NCBI RefSeq assembly: GCF_036010665.1
Contig: NZ_CP108581.1
Span: 5,637,501 to 5,701,500 of the forward strand
DNA length: 64,000 nucleotides
Source of the DNA: Microbispora sp. NBC_01189
GTDB taxonomy: Bacteria > Actinomycetota > Actinomycetes > Streptosporangiales > Streptosporangiaceae
Reading direction: 5' to 3'
Both the position numbers and the translations under genes were made by a program. The notes under the pieces were generated by a model that was given only the letters and a program-made list of their open reading frames with translations, was not told where the DNA came from and did no database searches. Positions 32,329-41,618 of this stretch are shown piece by piece (within the stretch, counting starts at the first letter, position 1; the number at the start of each line of letters is the position of its first letter).

Positions 32329-34716
32329 GTGACCGAGCCGACCCGTGCCCCGCATCCGCAGGAGGCGCTCCTCCCGGCGCCTCCCGCCGCCGGGAAGCGG
32401 TTCACCCGGCCCACCGAGCGGACGCGTGAAGACAGCGCGCGGACGCGTGAAGTCACCGAGCGGACGCGTGGCGGCACCGAGCGGACGCGTGCGGCGGGCT
32501 CCGAGCGGGGCCGGGCGGGCGCGCGCAAGGGGGCGCGTGAGGCGGCGGCGAGCCTTCCGGTCGCCCGGATCGTGGTGGACACGCCGTTACCGCACCTGGA
32601 CCGGCCGTTCGACTACCTCGTCCCCACCGCGATGGACGCCGAGGCCGTGCCCGGCTGCCGCGTGCGGGTCCGCTTCGCCGGCCAGCTCGCCGACGGCTAC
32701 CTGCTCGAACGGCTGGCCGAGAGCGAGCACGAGGGACGGTTGTCCTTCCTGGAGCGGGTGATCTCCCCGGAGCCCGTTCTCACCCCCGAGATCGCCCGCC
32801 TGGCCCGCGCGGTGGCCGACCGCTACGCCGGAACCCTGCCCGACGTCCTGCGGCTGGCGATTCCGCCGCGGCACGCCCGGGTCGAGGCCGAGGCGCGCAC
32901 CCCCGTCCGCCGGGCCGATCTCCCCGCCGATCTCCCCGGCGACACCGACGCCGATCTCCCGGCCGACACCGACGCGGCCGCCCCGGCGGAGGGCGACGAG
33001 GCGGGCCGGCACGCGGCTCGGGAACAGACGAGGCCTACGCCGGTGAGCGCGTACGCGGGTCCGTGGGAGGCCTATCCGGCGGGGGTCTCGTTCCTGGAGG
33101 CGCTGGCGGAGGGCAGGGCGCCGCGGGCGGTGTGGACCGCCCTGCCCGGCACGGACGCCGGCGGACCGGCGTGGCCCCACGCCATCGCGGCGGCCGCGCG
33201 GGCGACGCTGGAGGGCGGCCGGGGCGTCGTCGTGGTGGTTCCCGACGGCAAGGACGTGGCGCTGGTGACCGAGGCCCTCGGCGACACCCCGCATGTCGCG
33301 ATCACCGCGGACCTCGGGCCCGCCGAGCGATACCGGCGCTGGCTCAAGGCACTGCGCGGGGAGGCCGGCATCGCGGTGGGCAACCGCCCCGCGGCCTTCG
33401 CCCCGGTGGCCCGGCTGGGCCTCGCGGTCATCTGGGACGACGGCGACGACCTGCACGCCGAGCGGCACGCCCCCTATCCCCACGCGCGGGAGGTCCTCGG
33501 CCTGCGCGCCCACCAGGCGGGCGCGGGCCTGCTCGTGGGGGGCTACGCCCGCACCGCCGAGGCGACGGCGCTCGTCGAGACGGGCTGGGCCGGCCCGCTG
33601 GCGCCCGACCGCGCGGCGGTCCGGGCGCGGGCCCCGAGGGTCCGCCCGGCGGGCGACGACGCCGAACTGGCCCGCGACCAGGCGGCCAGGGCCGCCCGCC
33701 TGCCCAGCGTCGCCTGGCGGGCGCTGCGCGAGGGCCTGGAGCACGGGCCGGTTCTCGTGCAGGTGCCGCGCAGGGGCTACCTGCCCGCGCTCGCGTGCCG
33801 CCACTGCCGCGCCCCCGCCCGCTGCTCGGGCGCGCCGCCGACGCGCCCCGCCACCGAGCCGTCGAACACAGGGCCGTCGCCCACCGAGCCGTCACACATA
33901 GGGCCGTCGCTCGCAGGGCCGTCATACGGGGAGCCGTCGTACACGGGGCCGGTCTGCTCGGGACCGCTGGCCCTGCGGGGCGGGCACGCCATGCCGTACT
34001 GCCGCTGGTGCGGCCGGATCGCGGGCGACTGGCGCTGCCCCTCCTGCGGGGGGAACGGCGTTCGGGCAGTGATCGTCGGCGCCCGGCGCACGGCGGAGGA
34101 GCTGGGCCGGGCCTTCCCGTCCGTGGCCGTGCGCACGAGCGGGCGCGATGGGGTCCTGGCCAGGGTGAGCGGCGCCCCGTCGCTGGTCGTGGCGACTCCC
34201 GGGGCCGAACCGGTGCCCGACGGCGGCTACGCGGCCGCCGTGCTGCTCGACGGGTGGGCCCTCCTCGGCCGTCCCGACCTGCGCGCGGCCGAGGAGACCC
34301 TGCGGCGCTGGGCGAACGCCGCCGCGCTGCTGCGGCCGGCGGGTGAGCTGGTCGTCCTGGCCGACGCGGCGGTCCCGGCCGTGCAGGCCCTGCTGCGCTG
34401 GGACCCCGTCACCTTCGCCGAGCGGGAGCTCGACGACCGGGCCGAGCTGGGCTTCCCGCCGGCCGTGCGGATGGCGACGCTGACCGGCCCGGCGGCCGCC
34501 GTCAGGGAGACGCTCGCGGGCGCCGATCTGCCCCCGGGGGCCCAGGTGCTGGGGCCGGTGCCGGTGGACGGCGGGCAGGAACGCGCCATGGTCCGGGTGC
34601 CGCGCCATCTCGGCTCGGCGCTCGCCCGAGCGCTCAAGGGCGCCTCCGGAGTGCGCTCGGCACGCAAGGCACCGGAGGTGGTCCGAGTGAACATTGATCC
34701 GCTCGATCTCATCTGA
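32329..34716 (+). CDS. priA: Primosomal protein PriA, helicase-inactive actinobacterial form
   Basis: A 795-aa replication-restart protein. The N-terminal 3'-DNA-binding domain starts near residue 77 (VARIVVDTPLPHLDRPFDYL). The ATPase site is degenerate: the Walker A position reads GTDAGGPAW and the DEEH box reads WDDGDDLH, as in actinobacterial PriA. Eight zinc cysteines are present (490, 493, 499, 543, 558, 561, 570, 573), but C499 and C543, normally a CxxC pair, are separated by 43 residues encoded by a 15-bp tandem repeat. A second repeat adds heptads near residues 30-57. GTG start, TAGGAC 6 nt upstream. Confidence 0.93.
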   Translation: MTEPTRAPHPQEALLPAPPAAGKRFTRPTERTREDSARTREVTERTRGGTERTRAAGSERGRAGARKGAREAAASLPVARIVVDTPLPHLDRPFDYLVPTAMDAEAVPGCRVRVRFAGQLADGYLLERLAESEHEGRLSFLERVISPEPVLTPEIARLARAVADRYAGTLPDVLRLAIPPRHARVEAEARTPVRRADLPADLPGDTDADLPADTDAAAPAEGDEAGRHAAREQTRPTPVSAYAGPWEAYPAGVSFLEALAEGRAPRAVWTALPGTDAGGPAWPHAIAAAARATLEGGRGVVVVVPDGKDVALVTEALGDTPHVAITADLGPAERYRRWLKALRGEAGIAVGNRPAAFAPVARLGLAVIWDDGDDLHAERHAPYPHAREVLGLRAHQAGAGLLVGGYARTAEATALVETGWAGPLAPDRAAVRARAPRVRPAGDDAELARDQAARAARLPSVAWRALREGLEHGPVLVQVPRRGYLPALACRHCRAPARCSGAPPTRPATEPSNTGPSPTEPSHIGPSLAGPSYGEPSYTGPVCSGPLALRGGHAMPYCRWCGRIAGDWRCPSCGGNGVRAVIVGARRTAEELGRAFPSVAVRTSGRDGVLARVSGAPSLVVATPGAEPVPDGGYAAAVLLDGWALLGRPDLRAAEETLRRWANAAALLRPAGELVVLADAAVPAVQALLRWDPVTFAERELDDRAELGFPPAVRMATLTGPAAAVRETLAGADLPPGAQVLGPVPVDGGQERAMVRVPRHLGSALARALKGASGVRSARKAPEVVRVNIDPLDLI
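32416..32499 (+). repeat. Four 21-bp tandem repeats in the 5' part of priA
   Basis: Units start GAGCGGACGCGTG or GCGCGGACGCGTG and encode heptapeptides ERTREDS, ARTREVT, ERTRGGT, ERTRAAG. The period keeps the reading frame; the segment lies before the conserved PriA core. Confidence 0.85.
33856..33951 (+). repeat. 15-bp tandem repeats inside the priA zinc-binding region
   Basis: About 6.4 units of GAGCCGTCNNNNNN or GGGCCGTCNNNNNN, encoding pentapeptides EPSNT, GPSPT, EPSHI, GPSLA, GPSYG, EPSYT and GP. The array falls between the third and fourth zinc cysteines. Units differ at third and fourth codons, so it is not a recent perfect expansion. Confidence 0.9.
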
Positions 34717-34756
34717 CCGATTCGCCTCGCACAAAGCGAGCCGTTAGCGTGCGTGT

Positions 34757-36421
34757 GTGTCGATCGAATGGGTGAACCGGGCCGTCGACGGCCTCCGCGC
34801 CTGGGGGCGGGAGAGGAACGTCGAGGTCGACGTCGACGAGGTACGGCTGCTGTGCGACTACGCCAGCGACTATCTGGAGGTCAACGAGCTGGGTGATTTC
34901 CGGCCGGGCACCTTCGAGGAGCTCCTGCTGGAGATCTACCCGCGCAAGGTCATCGCGCCGCCCGAGAGCGCGCCGGAGACGGTCGCCGCGGCGCGCACGC
35001 TGGTCGAGTTCCTCCTGGACACGGGCGAGATCGGCGGCAAGACCGCCGCCCGCATGCGGACGACGATCGACGAGATCGAGCCCGAGATGCCCCGGGCGCT
35101 CGCCGACACGTCCAAGTTCGGCATGGCCAAGAGCCTGTTCAGCGCCATCGGCCCCGACTCGCTGGAGCTCGACGCCGCGGGCGGCCGGGCCGAGGGGGAG
35201 CCGGACGGCCCCGACTGCGACTGCCCCGGTTGCGCGCCGCTGCCGCCCGTACGGCTCGCGCCGCCCGAGGAGGTGGCGCGCGCGGCGCGCGAGGTGCCGC
35301 TGCTCGCCGACGCCCACCGCGTGGTGACGTGGCTGGCGGAGGGCCGCCGCACCCTCACCCTGCGCCGCTCGCTGCGCGCCGCGGACGCCCGCGCGATCAG
35401 GGACGGCCTCGGCGTGCGACGGCCCGAGGCCGCCTGGCGCCTGGCGCTCGAACTGGGGCTGGCCCACTCCGGCCCTCCGACCGTCGAGGCGGCCGAGGGC
35501 TTCCGCGACCTGGCGGGGCGCGGCGACGAGGAGGTGCTCGACCTCTGGACGGGGGCGCTGGAGCTGCTGGTCGAGGGTCTGGTGCCGCTGACCGGCGAGC
35601 GGGTGGTCGACGACGGGATGGCCCAGATCCACGATCTGCTCTACCGGCTGCAGTCGCCCGTCCCGGTGGACGCGCTCGCCGACTACCTGCGTGAGCTGGC
35701 CGACGGGCGGCCGGTGGGACGGCTCGACGAGGCGCTGAACGGCCTGGCGTACGCGGGAACGGTCCAGCGTACGGAGGACGGCCTGACCCTCACCCCGCAC
35801 GCCCTGTGGGGCCTGCGCGAGGTCTACGCGGGCATGGGCCTGGACGCGCCGCTCGCCCCCGACCTGGCCGAGGGCGACGCGAGCGGCCTCATCGCCGGCC
35901 TCATCGGCGACGGCCCGGCGGACGAGGCGGCCGAGCGGGACATCGCCGAGTGGCTGTCCCGCCGTACGCCCGAGGAGGCCGCGGAGGAGCTGCTGGCCGC
36001 CGTCGCGGGCGCCCCGGCGGAGGTGCGCGGGGTCGCGGTGACCATCGTCGACCGGCTGGGCCGGGAGGCGGCTCCCGTCGTGCGGACCTACCTGGACGAC
36101 GCCGAGCTCCGCCCGCACGCCATCCACTGGCTGTCCTCGCGCGGCCTGGAGGCCCCCGCGCTCACGCCGGACGAGGTGCTGTGGATGAGCGTCGACATGC
36201 TGGCGCTGGCGCTGCCCGCCGCCGAGGCCGACCCCGAGGGCTTCGCGGAGAACATCGCGGCCTCCGGCCCGCCCCCGCATCTGATCGAGGACATGTGGCG
36301 GGTGGAGCACCCCGACGTCGTCGAGGTCCTGGAGCTGCTCGGCAACACGCTGCGGGACCAGGCGGCCGCGAAGGCCGCCCGGAAAGCCGCCTTCAAGGCA
36401 CGTTCGCGGGGCATCAGGTGA
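34757..36421 (+). CDS. Unknown protein, 554 aa, paralogue of the next gene
   Basis: Soluble, acidic, no signal or membrane helix. The first 140 residues are a helical acidic domain (DVDEVRLLCDYASDYLEVN), then a short Cys cluster (C154, C156, C159 in DCDCPGC) and a long helical C-terminal half with HEAT-like character (WLSRRTPEEAAEELL, LGREAAPVVRTYLDD). It ends AAKAARKAAFKARSR. The C-terminal half aligns with the next protein. TAGCGT lies 6 nt before the GTG, so the message is probably leaderless. Function unknown; position between priA and def may hint at a housekeeping role. Confidence 0.85.
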   Translation: MSIEWVNRAVDGLRAWGRERNVEVDVDEVRLLCDYASDYLEVNELGDFRPGTFEELLLEIYPRKVIAPPESAPETVAAARTLVEFLLDTGEIGGKTAARMRTTIDEIEPEMPRALADTSKFGMAKSLFSAIGPDSLELDAAGGRAEGEPDGPDCDCPGCAPLPPVRLAPPEEVARAAREVPLLADAHRVVTWLAEGRRTLTLRRSLRAADARAIRDGLGVRRPEAAWRLALELGLAHSGPPTVEAAEGFRDLAGRGDEEVLDLWTGALELLVEGLVPLTGERVVDDGMAQIHDLLYRLQSPVPVDALADYLRELADGRPVGRLDEALNGLAYAGTVQRTEDGLTLTPHALWGLREVYAGMGLDAPLAPDLAEGDASGLIAGLIGDGPADEAAERDIAEWLSRRTPEEAAEELLAAVAGAPAEVRGVAVTIVDRLGREAAPVVRTYLDDAELRPHAIHWLSSRGLEAPALTPDEVLWMSVDMLALALPAAEADPEGFAENIAASGPPPHLIEDMWRVEHPDVVEVLELLGNTLRDQAAAKAARKAAFKARSRGIR

Positions 36422-36444
36422 CTGCTGTGCAGTAAGTTGCTGGA

Positions 36445-37686
36445 ATGGCCGACAGCGACGTGCTCACCTTCCCGCCGGTCGACATCGCCCCCGACGAGGA
36501 GCTCGTCCACGCGGTCCGGGAGGTCCCCCTCGTACGCGACGCCCGCCGCCTCGCCGAGTGGGTCGAGGGCCGCTGCGCGGCCTCCCCCCGGGGCTTCTGC
36601 GAGGTGACCGAGCAGGGGCTGCCGCACCCGGCCGAGGCGGAGGCGGCCGTCGCCGCGCTGGGCCTGGCGGCCGCCCGGCTCCGGCTGCTGTGGGTGGTCG
36701 CGGTGAACGGCCGTCTCGTGGAGGTCACCCGCCAGGGCGCCCGCTCCGGGCCGGGCGTCCCGGACCCCATGGAGTTCTGGGACGGCGTGGTCATGGACGT
36801 GCTCGACCGGACGGAGGAGGGCCTCACCGGCTCGGCCGTGGTCGACGAGCATCTCACCGAGATCCTCGCCACGATCTACTCGGTGCGCGAGGGCATGCCG
36901 CTCGCGGCGCTCGCCGGAGGCATCCTGCAGGCGCACGAGGTGGGCTGCGAGGGGCGGGCGGCGGACCTGCGGCGGCTGCGGATGACCCTGCCGGGCGAGC
37001 TGTCGGCGGCGATGGCGCTGCTGGAGTACTGCGGCCTGATCGAGCTGACCGGCGAGCTGGTCCGCCTCAGCCGGCCGGGCGTGTGGGCGGTGCGCCGCGA
37101 CCTGCTGCGGGAGGGGCACGACGCGCCGTCCCTGGGCGAGGTGGCCGCGCTGGCCGAGCTGGGGGCGGCCGACCTCATCGACGCGATGCTGCACGGCCGG
37201 GCGTCCGCCAGCGCCGCCACCCTGTGGCTGGAGCGCCGGGTCCCGGAGGACGCCGCGCGGGAGCTCATCAAGATCGCCGCGTCGGGTGACGCGGCCCAGC
37301 GCGGCACCGCGGGGACCGTGCTGGAGGAGCTCGGCCCCGAGGCCGCCCAGGCCGTACGGGAGGCCCTGGACGAGCCGATGATGTGGCGCTACGCCGCGGC
37401 CTGGCTGGGCGTGCGGGACCTGGAGGCGCCCGCCCTCGGCGAGGGCGACGGCGCCTGGGTGGCGGTGGACACCCTCGCCGCCCTGCTCTACATCGGCGCC
37501 CCGGTCGATTCGGTGGCCCATTTCGACCTGCTCGGCGAGGACCTGCTCGCGCTGGTGCCCGAGATGGGCCGGGCCGACCACCCCGACGCCCTCGCCGTGC
37601 TGGAGATGCTCGGCCGGCACCACCCCGATCCGCTGATCGCGAAGACGGCCAGGAAGACGGCGATGAAGGCGCGTTCACGCCCTTAG
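36445..37686 (+). CDS. Unknown protein, 413 aa, paralogue of the previous gene
   Basis: Soluble, acidic, helical. Shared blocks with the upstream gene in the same order: AVREVPLVRDARRLAEWVEG, WLERRVPEDAARELI, LGPEAAQAVREALDE, LEAPALGEGDGAWVAVDTLA, HPDALAVLEMLG and a Lys/Arg/Ala tail ending KARSR. It lacks the N-terminal acidic domain and Cys cluster. TAAGTT lies 6 nt before ATG 36445, so it has its own, probably leaderless, promoter 23 bp after the upstream stop. No function recognised. Confidence 0.85.
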   Translation: MADSDVLTFPPVDIAPDEELVHAVREVPLVRDARRLAEWVEGRCAASPRGFCEVTEQGLPHPAEAEAAVAALGLAAARLRLLWVVAVNGRLVEVTRQGARSGPGVPDPMEFWDGVVMDVLDRTEEGLTGSAVVDEHLTEILATIYSVREGMPLAALAGGILQAHEVGCEGRAADLRRLRMTLPGELSAAMALLEYCGLIELTGELVRLSRPGVWAVRRDLLREGHDAPSLGEVAALAELGAADLIDAMLHGRASASAATLWLERRVPEDAARELIKIAASGDAAQRGTAGTVLEELGPEAAQAVREALDEPMMWRYAAAWLGVRDLEAPALGEGDGAWVAVDTLAALLYIGAPVDSVAHFDLLGEDLLALVPEMGRADHPDALAVLEMLGRHHPDPLIAKTARKTAMKARSRP

Positions 37687-37732
37687 ACTGTGGTGATCCT
37701 CCTCGTGTGCATGACGTGAACGGAGCCGACCC

Positions 37733-38281
37733 TTGGCCATTCAGCCGATCCGCCTGTTCGGCGATCCCGTGCTGCGCACGCCGGCCGAGCCGGTGGTCGA
37801 CTTCGACAAGGAGCTGCGCAGGCTCGTGAAGGACCTGACCGACACGATGATGGACGCGCCGGGCGCCGGGCTCGCCGCGCCGCAGATCGGCGTCGGGCTG
37901 CGTGTGTTCACCTACTACGTGGACGAGCAGCTCGGGCACGTCATCAACCCCGATCTCGACCTCGGTGACGAGCTGGACGCTGACGGCGAGGAGGGCTGCC
38001 TGTCCTTCCCCGGCCTGTCCTTCCCCACGCCGCGGGCGATCCGGGCGGTCGCCAAGGGCTTCGACATGCACGGTGAACCGGTGACGATCGAGGGCACCGA
38101 CATCATGGCGCGCTGCTTCCAGCACGAGACCGACCACCTGGACGGCGTGCTGTTCATCGACAGGATGGACGTCAAGCAGCGCAAGCTCGCCATGAAGGCG
38201 ATCCGCGAGGCCGAGTGGAGCGGCCTGTCGGCCCCGGTGGTGAAGCTCTCGCCGCACGCCACGCAGGGACGGGCCCTGTAG
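37733..38281 (+). CDS. def: Peptide deformylase
   Basis: Removes the N-formyl group from new proteins. The 182-aa metalloenzyme has all three motifs: [20 protein letters not shown] with the metal Cys, and [12 protein letters not shown] with the two His and catalytic Glu. TTG start at 37733 with GGAG upstream. The stop overlaps the fmt start by one base, pairing deformylase with formyltransferase. Confidence 0.95.
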   Translation: MAIQPIRLFGDPVLRTPAEPVVDFDKELRRLVKDLTDTMMDAPGAGLAAPQIGVGLRVFTYYVDEQLGHVINPDLDLGDELDADGEEGCLSFPGLSFPTPRAIRAVAKGFDMHGEPVTIEGTDIMARCFQHETDHLDGVLFIDRMDVKQRKLAMKAIREAEWSGLSAPVVKLSPHATQGRAL

Positions 38282-39210
38282 TGCGCCTGGTCTTCGCCGG
38301 CACCCCCGACACCGCGTTGCCGTCGCTGCGCGCCCTGCTGGACTCGCCCCGGCACGAGGTGGCCGCCGTCGTCACCCGGCCGGACGCGCAGTCGGGCCGC
38401 GGGCGGAGGGTGCACCCCAGCCCGGTGGCCCAGCTCGCGGAGGAGTCGGGCATCGAGGTGCTCAAACCGGCGAAGGCCGGCGACCCGGACTTCCTGGAGC
38501 GGCTGCGGGCGATCGGCCCGGACTGCTGCCCGGTGGTCGCCTACGGCGCACTGCTCCCGCAGACGGCCCTCGACATCCCACCCCGCGGCTGGATCAACCT
38601 CCACTTCTCCGTGCTGCCGGCGTGGCGGGGCGCGGCCCCCGTCCAGCACGCCGTGCTGCACGGCGACGACCTGACCGGCGCCTCGACCTTCCGCATCGTG
38701 AAGGAACTGGACGCCGGGCCGGTCTTCGGCGTGCTGACCGAGCCGATCCGCGACGACGACACCAGCGGCACGCTGCTGGCCCGGCTCGCCGAGGCGGGCG
38801 CGGGCCTGTTGCTGGCCACTCTGGACGGCGTCGAGGACGGCGCGCTGGAGGCGCGCCCGCAGCCCGCGGAGGGCGTCAGCCTCGCCCCCAAGATCGAGGT
38901 CGACGACGCGCGCGTCGACTGGGCCGCGCCCGCGATGCGGGTGGACCGGCTCGTCCGGGCCTGCGCCCCCGCTCCCGGCGCGTGGACGGAGTTCCGCGGC
39001 CAGCGGGTCAAGATCGGCCCGGTGCGGCTCGCCCCCGACGCGGACAAGCTCGCGCCGGGCGAGATCGCGGCCACCAGGAAGGCCGTGCTCGTCGGAACCG
39101 CCAGCCACCCCGTCGAGCTCGGCGAGGTGCAGCCGCAGGGCAAGCGGCAGATGACCGCCGCCGAGTGGGGCCGCGGTGTCCGTTTCGCCGACGGTGAGAC
39201 GCTGGTCTGA
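38281..39210 (+). CDS. fmt: Methionyl-tRNA formyltransferase
   Basis: Formylates initiator Met-tRNA using 10-formyl-THF. The 309-aa protein starts [19 protein letters not shown], has the active-site loop [19 protein letters not shown] (Asn and His) and ELDAGPVF, then a C-terminal tRNA-binding domain with GQRVKIG. GTG start overlaps the def stop by one base; an in-frame extension further upstream is a shadow of def. Confidence 0.95.
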   Translation: MRLVFAGTPDTALPSLRALLDSPRHEVAAVVTRPDAQSGRGRRVHPSPVAQLAEESGIEVLKPAKAGDPDFLERLRAIGPDCCPVVAYGALLPQTALDIPPRGWINLHFSVLPAWRGAAPVQHAVLHGDDLTGASTFRIVKELDAGPVFGVLTEPIRDDDTSGTLLARLAEAGAGLLLATLDGVEDGALEARPQPAEGVSLAPKIEVDDARVDWAAPAMRVDRLVRACAPAPGAWTEFRGQRVKIGPVRLAPDADKLAPGEIAATRKAVLVGTASHPVELGEVQPQGKRQMTAAEWGRGVRFADGETLV

Positions 39211-39236
39211 GGGTTTCGGGCTGGTTCGCGGATGAC

Positions 39237-39296
39237 AGGGTCGAGAGCGGCAGGGTTGAGGGCGGCAGGGTGAAGCAGGGCAGGGGTCAGGGCGGC
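39237..39296 (+). repeat. Four 15-bp tandem repeats across the rsmB start
   Basis: AGGGTCGAGAGCGGC, AGGGTTGAGGGCGGC, AGGGTGAAGCAGGGC and AGGGGTCAGGGCGGC lie end to end. The GTG start codon of rsmB (39270) is inside the third unit, so the array supplies both leader and first codons. Confidence 0.8.
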
Positions 39297-40817
39297 GACG
39301 CTGCGGGCGGCGCGGGGCGCGGCCGGTGGGGCGGCCAGGCGGGAAGCCAGGGCGGCCCGAGCGGGGGCCAGAGCGGACGAGGACAGCGCGGCGGTTCCGG
39401 CCGGGCCCGGCCCGGAGGCGGCGCGCAGGCGGGGCACGCCGGGCAGGCCGCGCACGCGGCGAAGGCCGGGCAGCGGAGGCAGGGCCGTGGCCGCCCGCCG
39501 CGCGACGAGGCACGCAACGCCGCCTACGACCTGATGCGGGCCGTCGACGAGCGCGACGCGTACGCCAACCTGCTCCTGCCCACGCTGCTGCGGCAGCGGC
39601 GGATCGGCGGCCGGGACGCCGCCCTCGCCACCGAGCTGGCCTACGGGACGCTGCGCGGCCTCGGCACCTACGACGAGGTGATCGCCGCGTGCAGCGACCG
39701 CCCGCCGGAGAAGGTCGACCCGCCGCTGCTCGACGCGGTGCGTCTCGGCGTGCACCAGCTTCTGAGCACGCGGATCCCGCCCCACGCCGCCGTCAGCGCC
39801 ACCATCGACCTCGTACGGCTGCGCGTCGGGCCGGGCCCGTCCAAGTACGCCAACGCCGTGCTGCGGAAGGTCGCGGGCCGCACGCTGGAGCAGTGGCTGG
39901 AGATCGTGGCGCCGCCCCGCGAGGAGGACCCGACGGGCAACCTCGCCGTCACCCACAGCCATCCGCGCTGGATCGTCACCGCGCTGCGCGACGCGGTCGG
40001 CGGCGACCTGGACGAGACGGCCGCGCTGCTGGAGGCCGACAACGAGCGGCCCCGGGTGGCGCTGGTGGCGCGGCCCGGGCGGGCCACGGTGGCGGAACTG
40101 GTCGACGCCGGGGCGGAGCCCGCCGCCTACTCGCCGTACGCCGCGTATCTGCCGGAGGGCGACCCCGGCTCCCTCGCGGCGGTGGGGGAGGCGCGGGCGG
40201 CGGTCCAGGACGAGGCCAGCCAGTTGGTCGCGCTCGCGCTGACCCGCGTGCCGCTCGACCACGACACGACCTGGCTGGACATGTGCGCGGGCCCCGGCGG
40301 GAAGGCCGGGCTGCTCGATGCGGTGGCCACCGAGCGGGGCGCCCGGCTGCTCGGCGCCGACCTGCAGTATCACCGTGCCCGCCTGGTCTGGGGCACCACC
40401 CGCGAGGCGAAGGTGATCACGGCGGACGGCACCCGGCCCGCCTGGCGGCCCGGCGCGTTCGACCGGGTGATGCTCGACGCGCCCTGCACCGGGCTCGGCG
40501 CGCTGCGCAGGCGGCCGGAGGCCCGGTGGCGGCGCGACCCCCGGAGCATCCCCGAGCTCACCGCGTTGCAGCGGCGGCTGCTCGACTCGGCGCTGGAGGC
40601 CGTCAGGCCGGGCGGCGTGGTGGCGTACGTGACCTGCTCGCCGCACCTGGCCGAGACCCGCGCGGTGGTGGAGGACGTGCGCGACCGGGCCGAGGTGCTG
40701 GACGCGCGGGCGTTCCTGCCCGAGGTCCCGGGGCTCGGCGACGGGCCGTACGCGCAGTTCTGGCCGCATCGGCACGGCACCGACGCGATGTTCCTGGCCC
40801 TGCTGCGCCGTCCCTGA
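39270..40817 (+). CDS. rsmB: 16S rRNA m5C methyltransferase RsmB-like
   Basis: Methylates a cytosine in 16S rRNA. The 515-aa protein has an N-terminal NusB-like domain (ARNAAYDLMRAVDERDAYAN, about residue 82) and a SAM-dependent domain with WLDMCAGPGGKAG, LDAPCTGLGALRRRPEARWR and VTCSPH, holding the two catalytic Cys. The first 78 residues are a disordered Gly/Gln/Arg-rich tail (repeated QGG, RGQRGG) not needed by the fold. The GTG start sits in a tandem repeat; a start nearer residue 75 is possible. Confidence 0.9.
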   Translation: MKQGRGQGGDAAGGAGRGRWGGQAGSQGGPSGGQSGRGQRGGSGRARPGGGAQAGHAGQAAHAAKAGQRRQGRGRPPRDEARNAAYDLMRAVDERDAYANLLLPTLLRQRRIGGRDAALATELAYGTLRGLGTYDEVIAACSDRPPEKVDPPLLDAVRLGVHQLLSTRIPPHAAVSATIDLVRLRVGPGPSKYANAVLRKVAGRTLEQWLEIVAPPREEDPTGNLAVTHSHPRWIVTALRDAVGGDLDETAALLEADNERPRVALVARPGRATVAELVDAGAEPAAYSPYAAYLPEGDPGSLAAVGEARAAVQDEASQLVALALTRVPLDHDTTWLDMCAGPGGKAGLLDAVATERGARLLGADLQYHRARLVWGTTREAKVITADGTRPAWRPGAFDRVMLDAPCTGLGALRRRPEARWRRDPRSIPELTALQRRLLDSALEAVRPGGVVAYVTCSPHLAETRAVVEDVRDRAEVLDARAFLPEVPGLGDGPYAQFWPHRHGTDAMFLALLRRP

Positions 40818-40846
40818 GGAGCGCCGTCGCCACCGCCTCCCGGGGC

Positions 40847-40907
40847 GGCACGGGTCAGGCACGGGTAGGCACGGGCAGGGGCGGGCAGGCACGGGCAGGG
40901 GCGGGGA
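40847..40907. repeat. Imperfect GGCACGGG tandem repeat between rsmB and rpe
   Basis: Four copies of GGCACGGG alternate with TCA, TA and CAGGGGCGGGCA spacers in the 123-bp gap. It may be slippage-derived; no function seen. The rpe -10 (TAGACT, 40926-40931) follows. Confidence 0.6.
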
Positions 40908-40940
40908 CATGGCGTCAGGGCTGAATAGACTGCAGGGACT

Positions 40941-41612
40941 ATGGCCGTTCAGATCTCGCCCAGCATCCTGTCCGCCGATTTCGCCCGCCTCGCCGACGAG
41001 GCCGCGCGGGTCGAGAACGTCGCCGACTGGCTCCACGTCGACGTGATGGACTACCGGTTCGTGCCCAACCTCACGCTCGGCCTGCCGGTCGTCGAGTCGT
41101 TGCTGAAGACGACCTCGACGCCGGTCGACTGCCACCTCATGATCGAGGAGCCGGACCGGTGGGCGCCCGACTACGCCGAGGCCGGCGCGGGCAGCGTCAC
41201 GATCCACGCCGAGGCGGCCAAGGCGGCCGTGCGCACGCTGCGGGCGATCCGCGCGGCCGGGGCCAGGGCCGGTCTGGCGCTGAACCCGGCGACCGCCGTG
41301 GAGGGCTACGAGGACCTGCTGCCCGAGATCGACATGCTGCTCGTCATGACCGTGGAACCCGGCTTCGGCGGGCAGCGCTTTCTCGACATCGTGCTGCCGA
41401 AGGTGTCGCGGGCCCGCACGCTTATCGACAAGTACGGCGGCGAGGTGTGGCTCCAGGTCGACGGCGGCGTGTCCACGGAGACCATCGAGCGCTGCGCCGA
41501 GGCCGGGGCCGACGTCTTCGTGGCCGGCAACGCCGTCTACGGCGCCGACGACCCCGCCCGCGCCGTCGAGGAGCTCAGGAACCTCGCCGAGCGGGCCACC
41601 CCGCCCGCCTGA
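40941..41612 (+). CDS. rpe: Ribulose-phosphate 3-epimerase
   Basis: Interconverts ribulose-5-P and xylulose-5-P in the pentose phosphate pathway. The 223-aa TIM barrel has [49 protein letters not shown] and [10 protein letters not shown] with phosphate-binding [16 protein letters not shown] lies 9 nt before ATG 40941, so the leader is at most a few bases. It converges with the peptide transporter operon with only a 6-bp gap. Confidence 0.96.
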   Translation: MAVQISPSILSADFARLADEAARVENVADWLHVDVMDYRFVPNLTLGLPVVESLLKTTSTPVDCHLMIEEPDRWAPDYAEAGAGSVTIHAEAAKAAVRTLRAIRAAGARAGLALNPATAVEGYEDLLPEIDMLLVMTVEPGFGGQRFLDIVLPKVSRARTLIDKYGGEVWLQVDGGVSTETIERCAEAGADVFVAGNAVYGADDPARAVEELRNLAERATPPA

Positions 41613-41618
41613 CGGGGG

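Noticed and set aside
33856-33951. CRISPR-like array
   Set aside because: The 15-bp units are contiguous, in frame and without spacers; this is a coding minisatellite.
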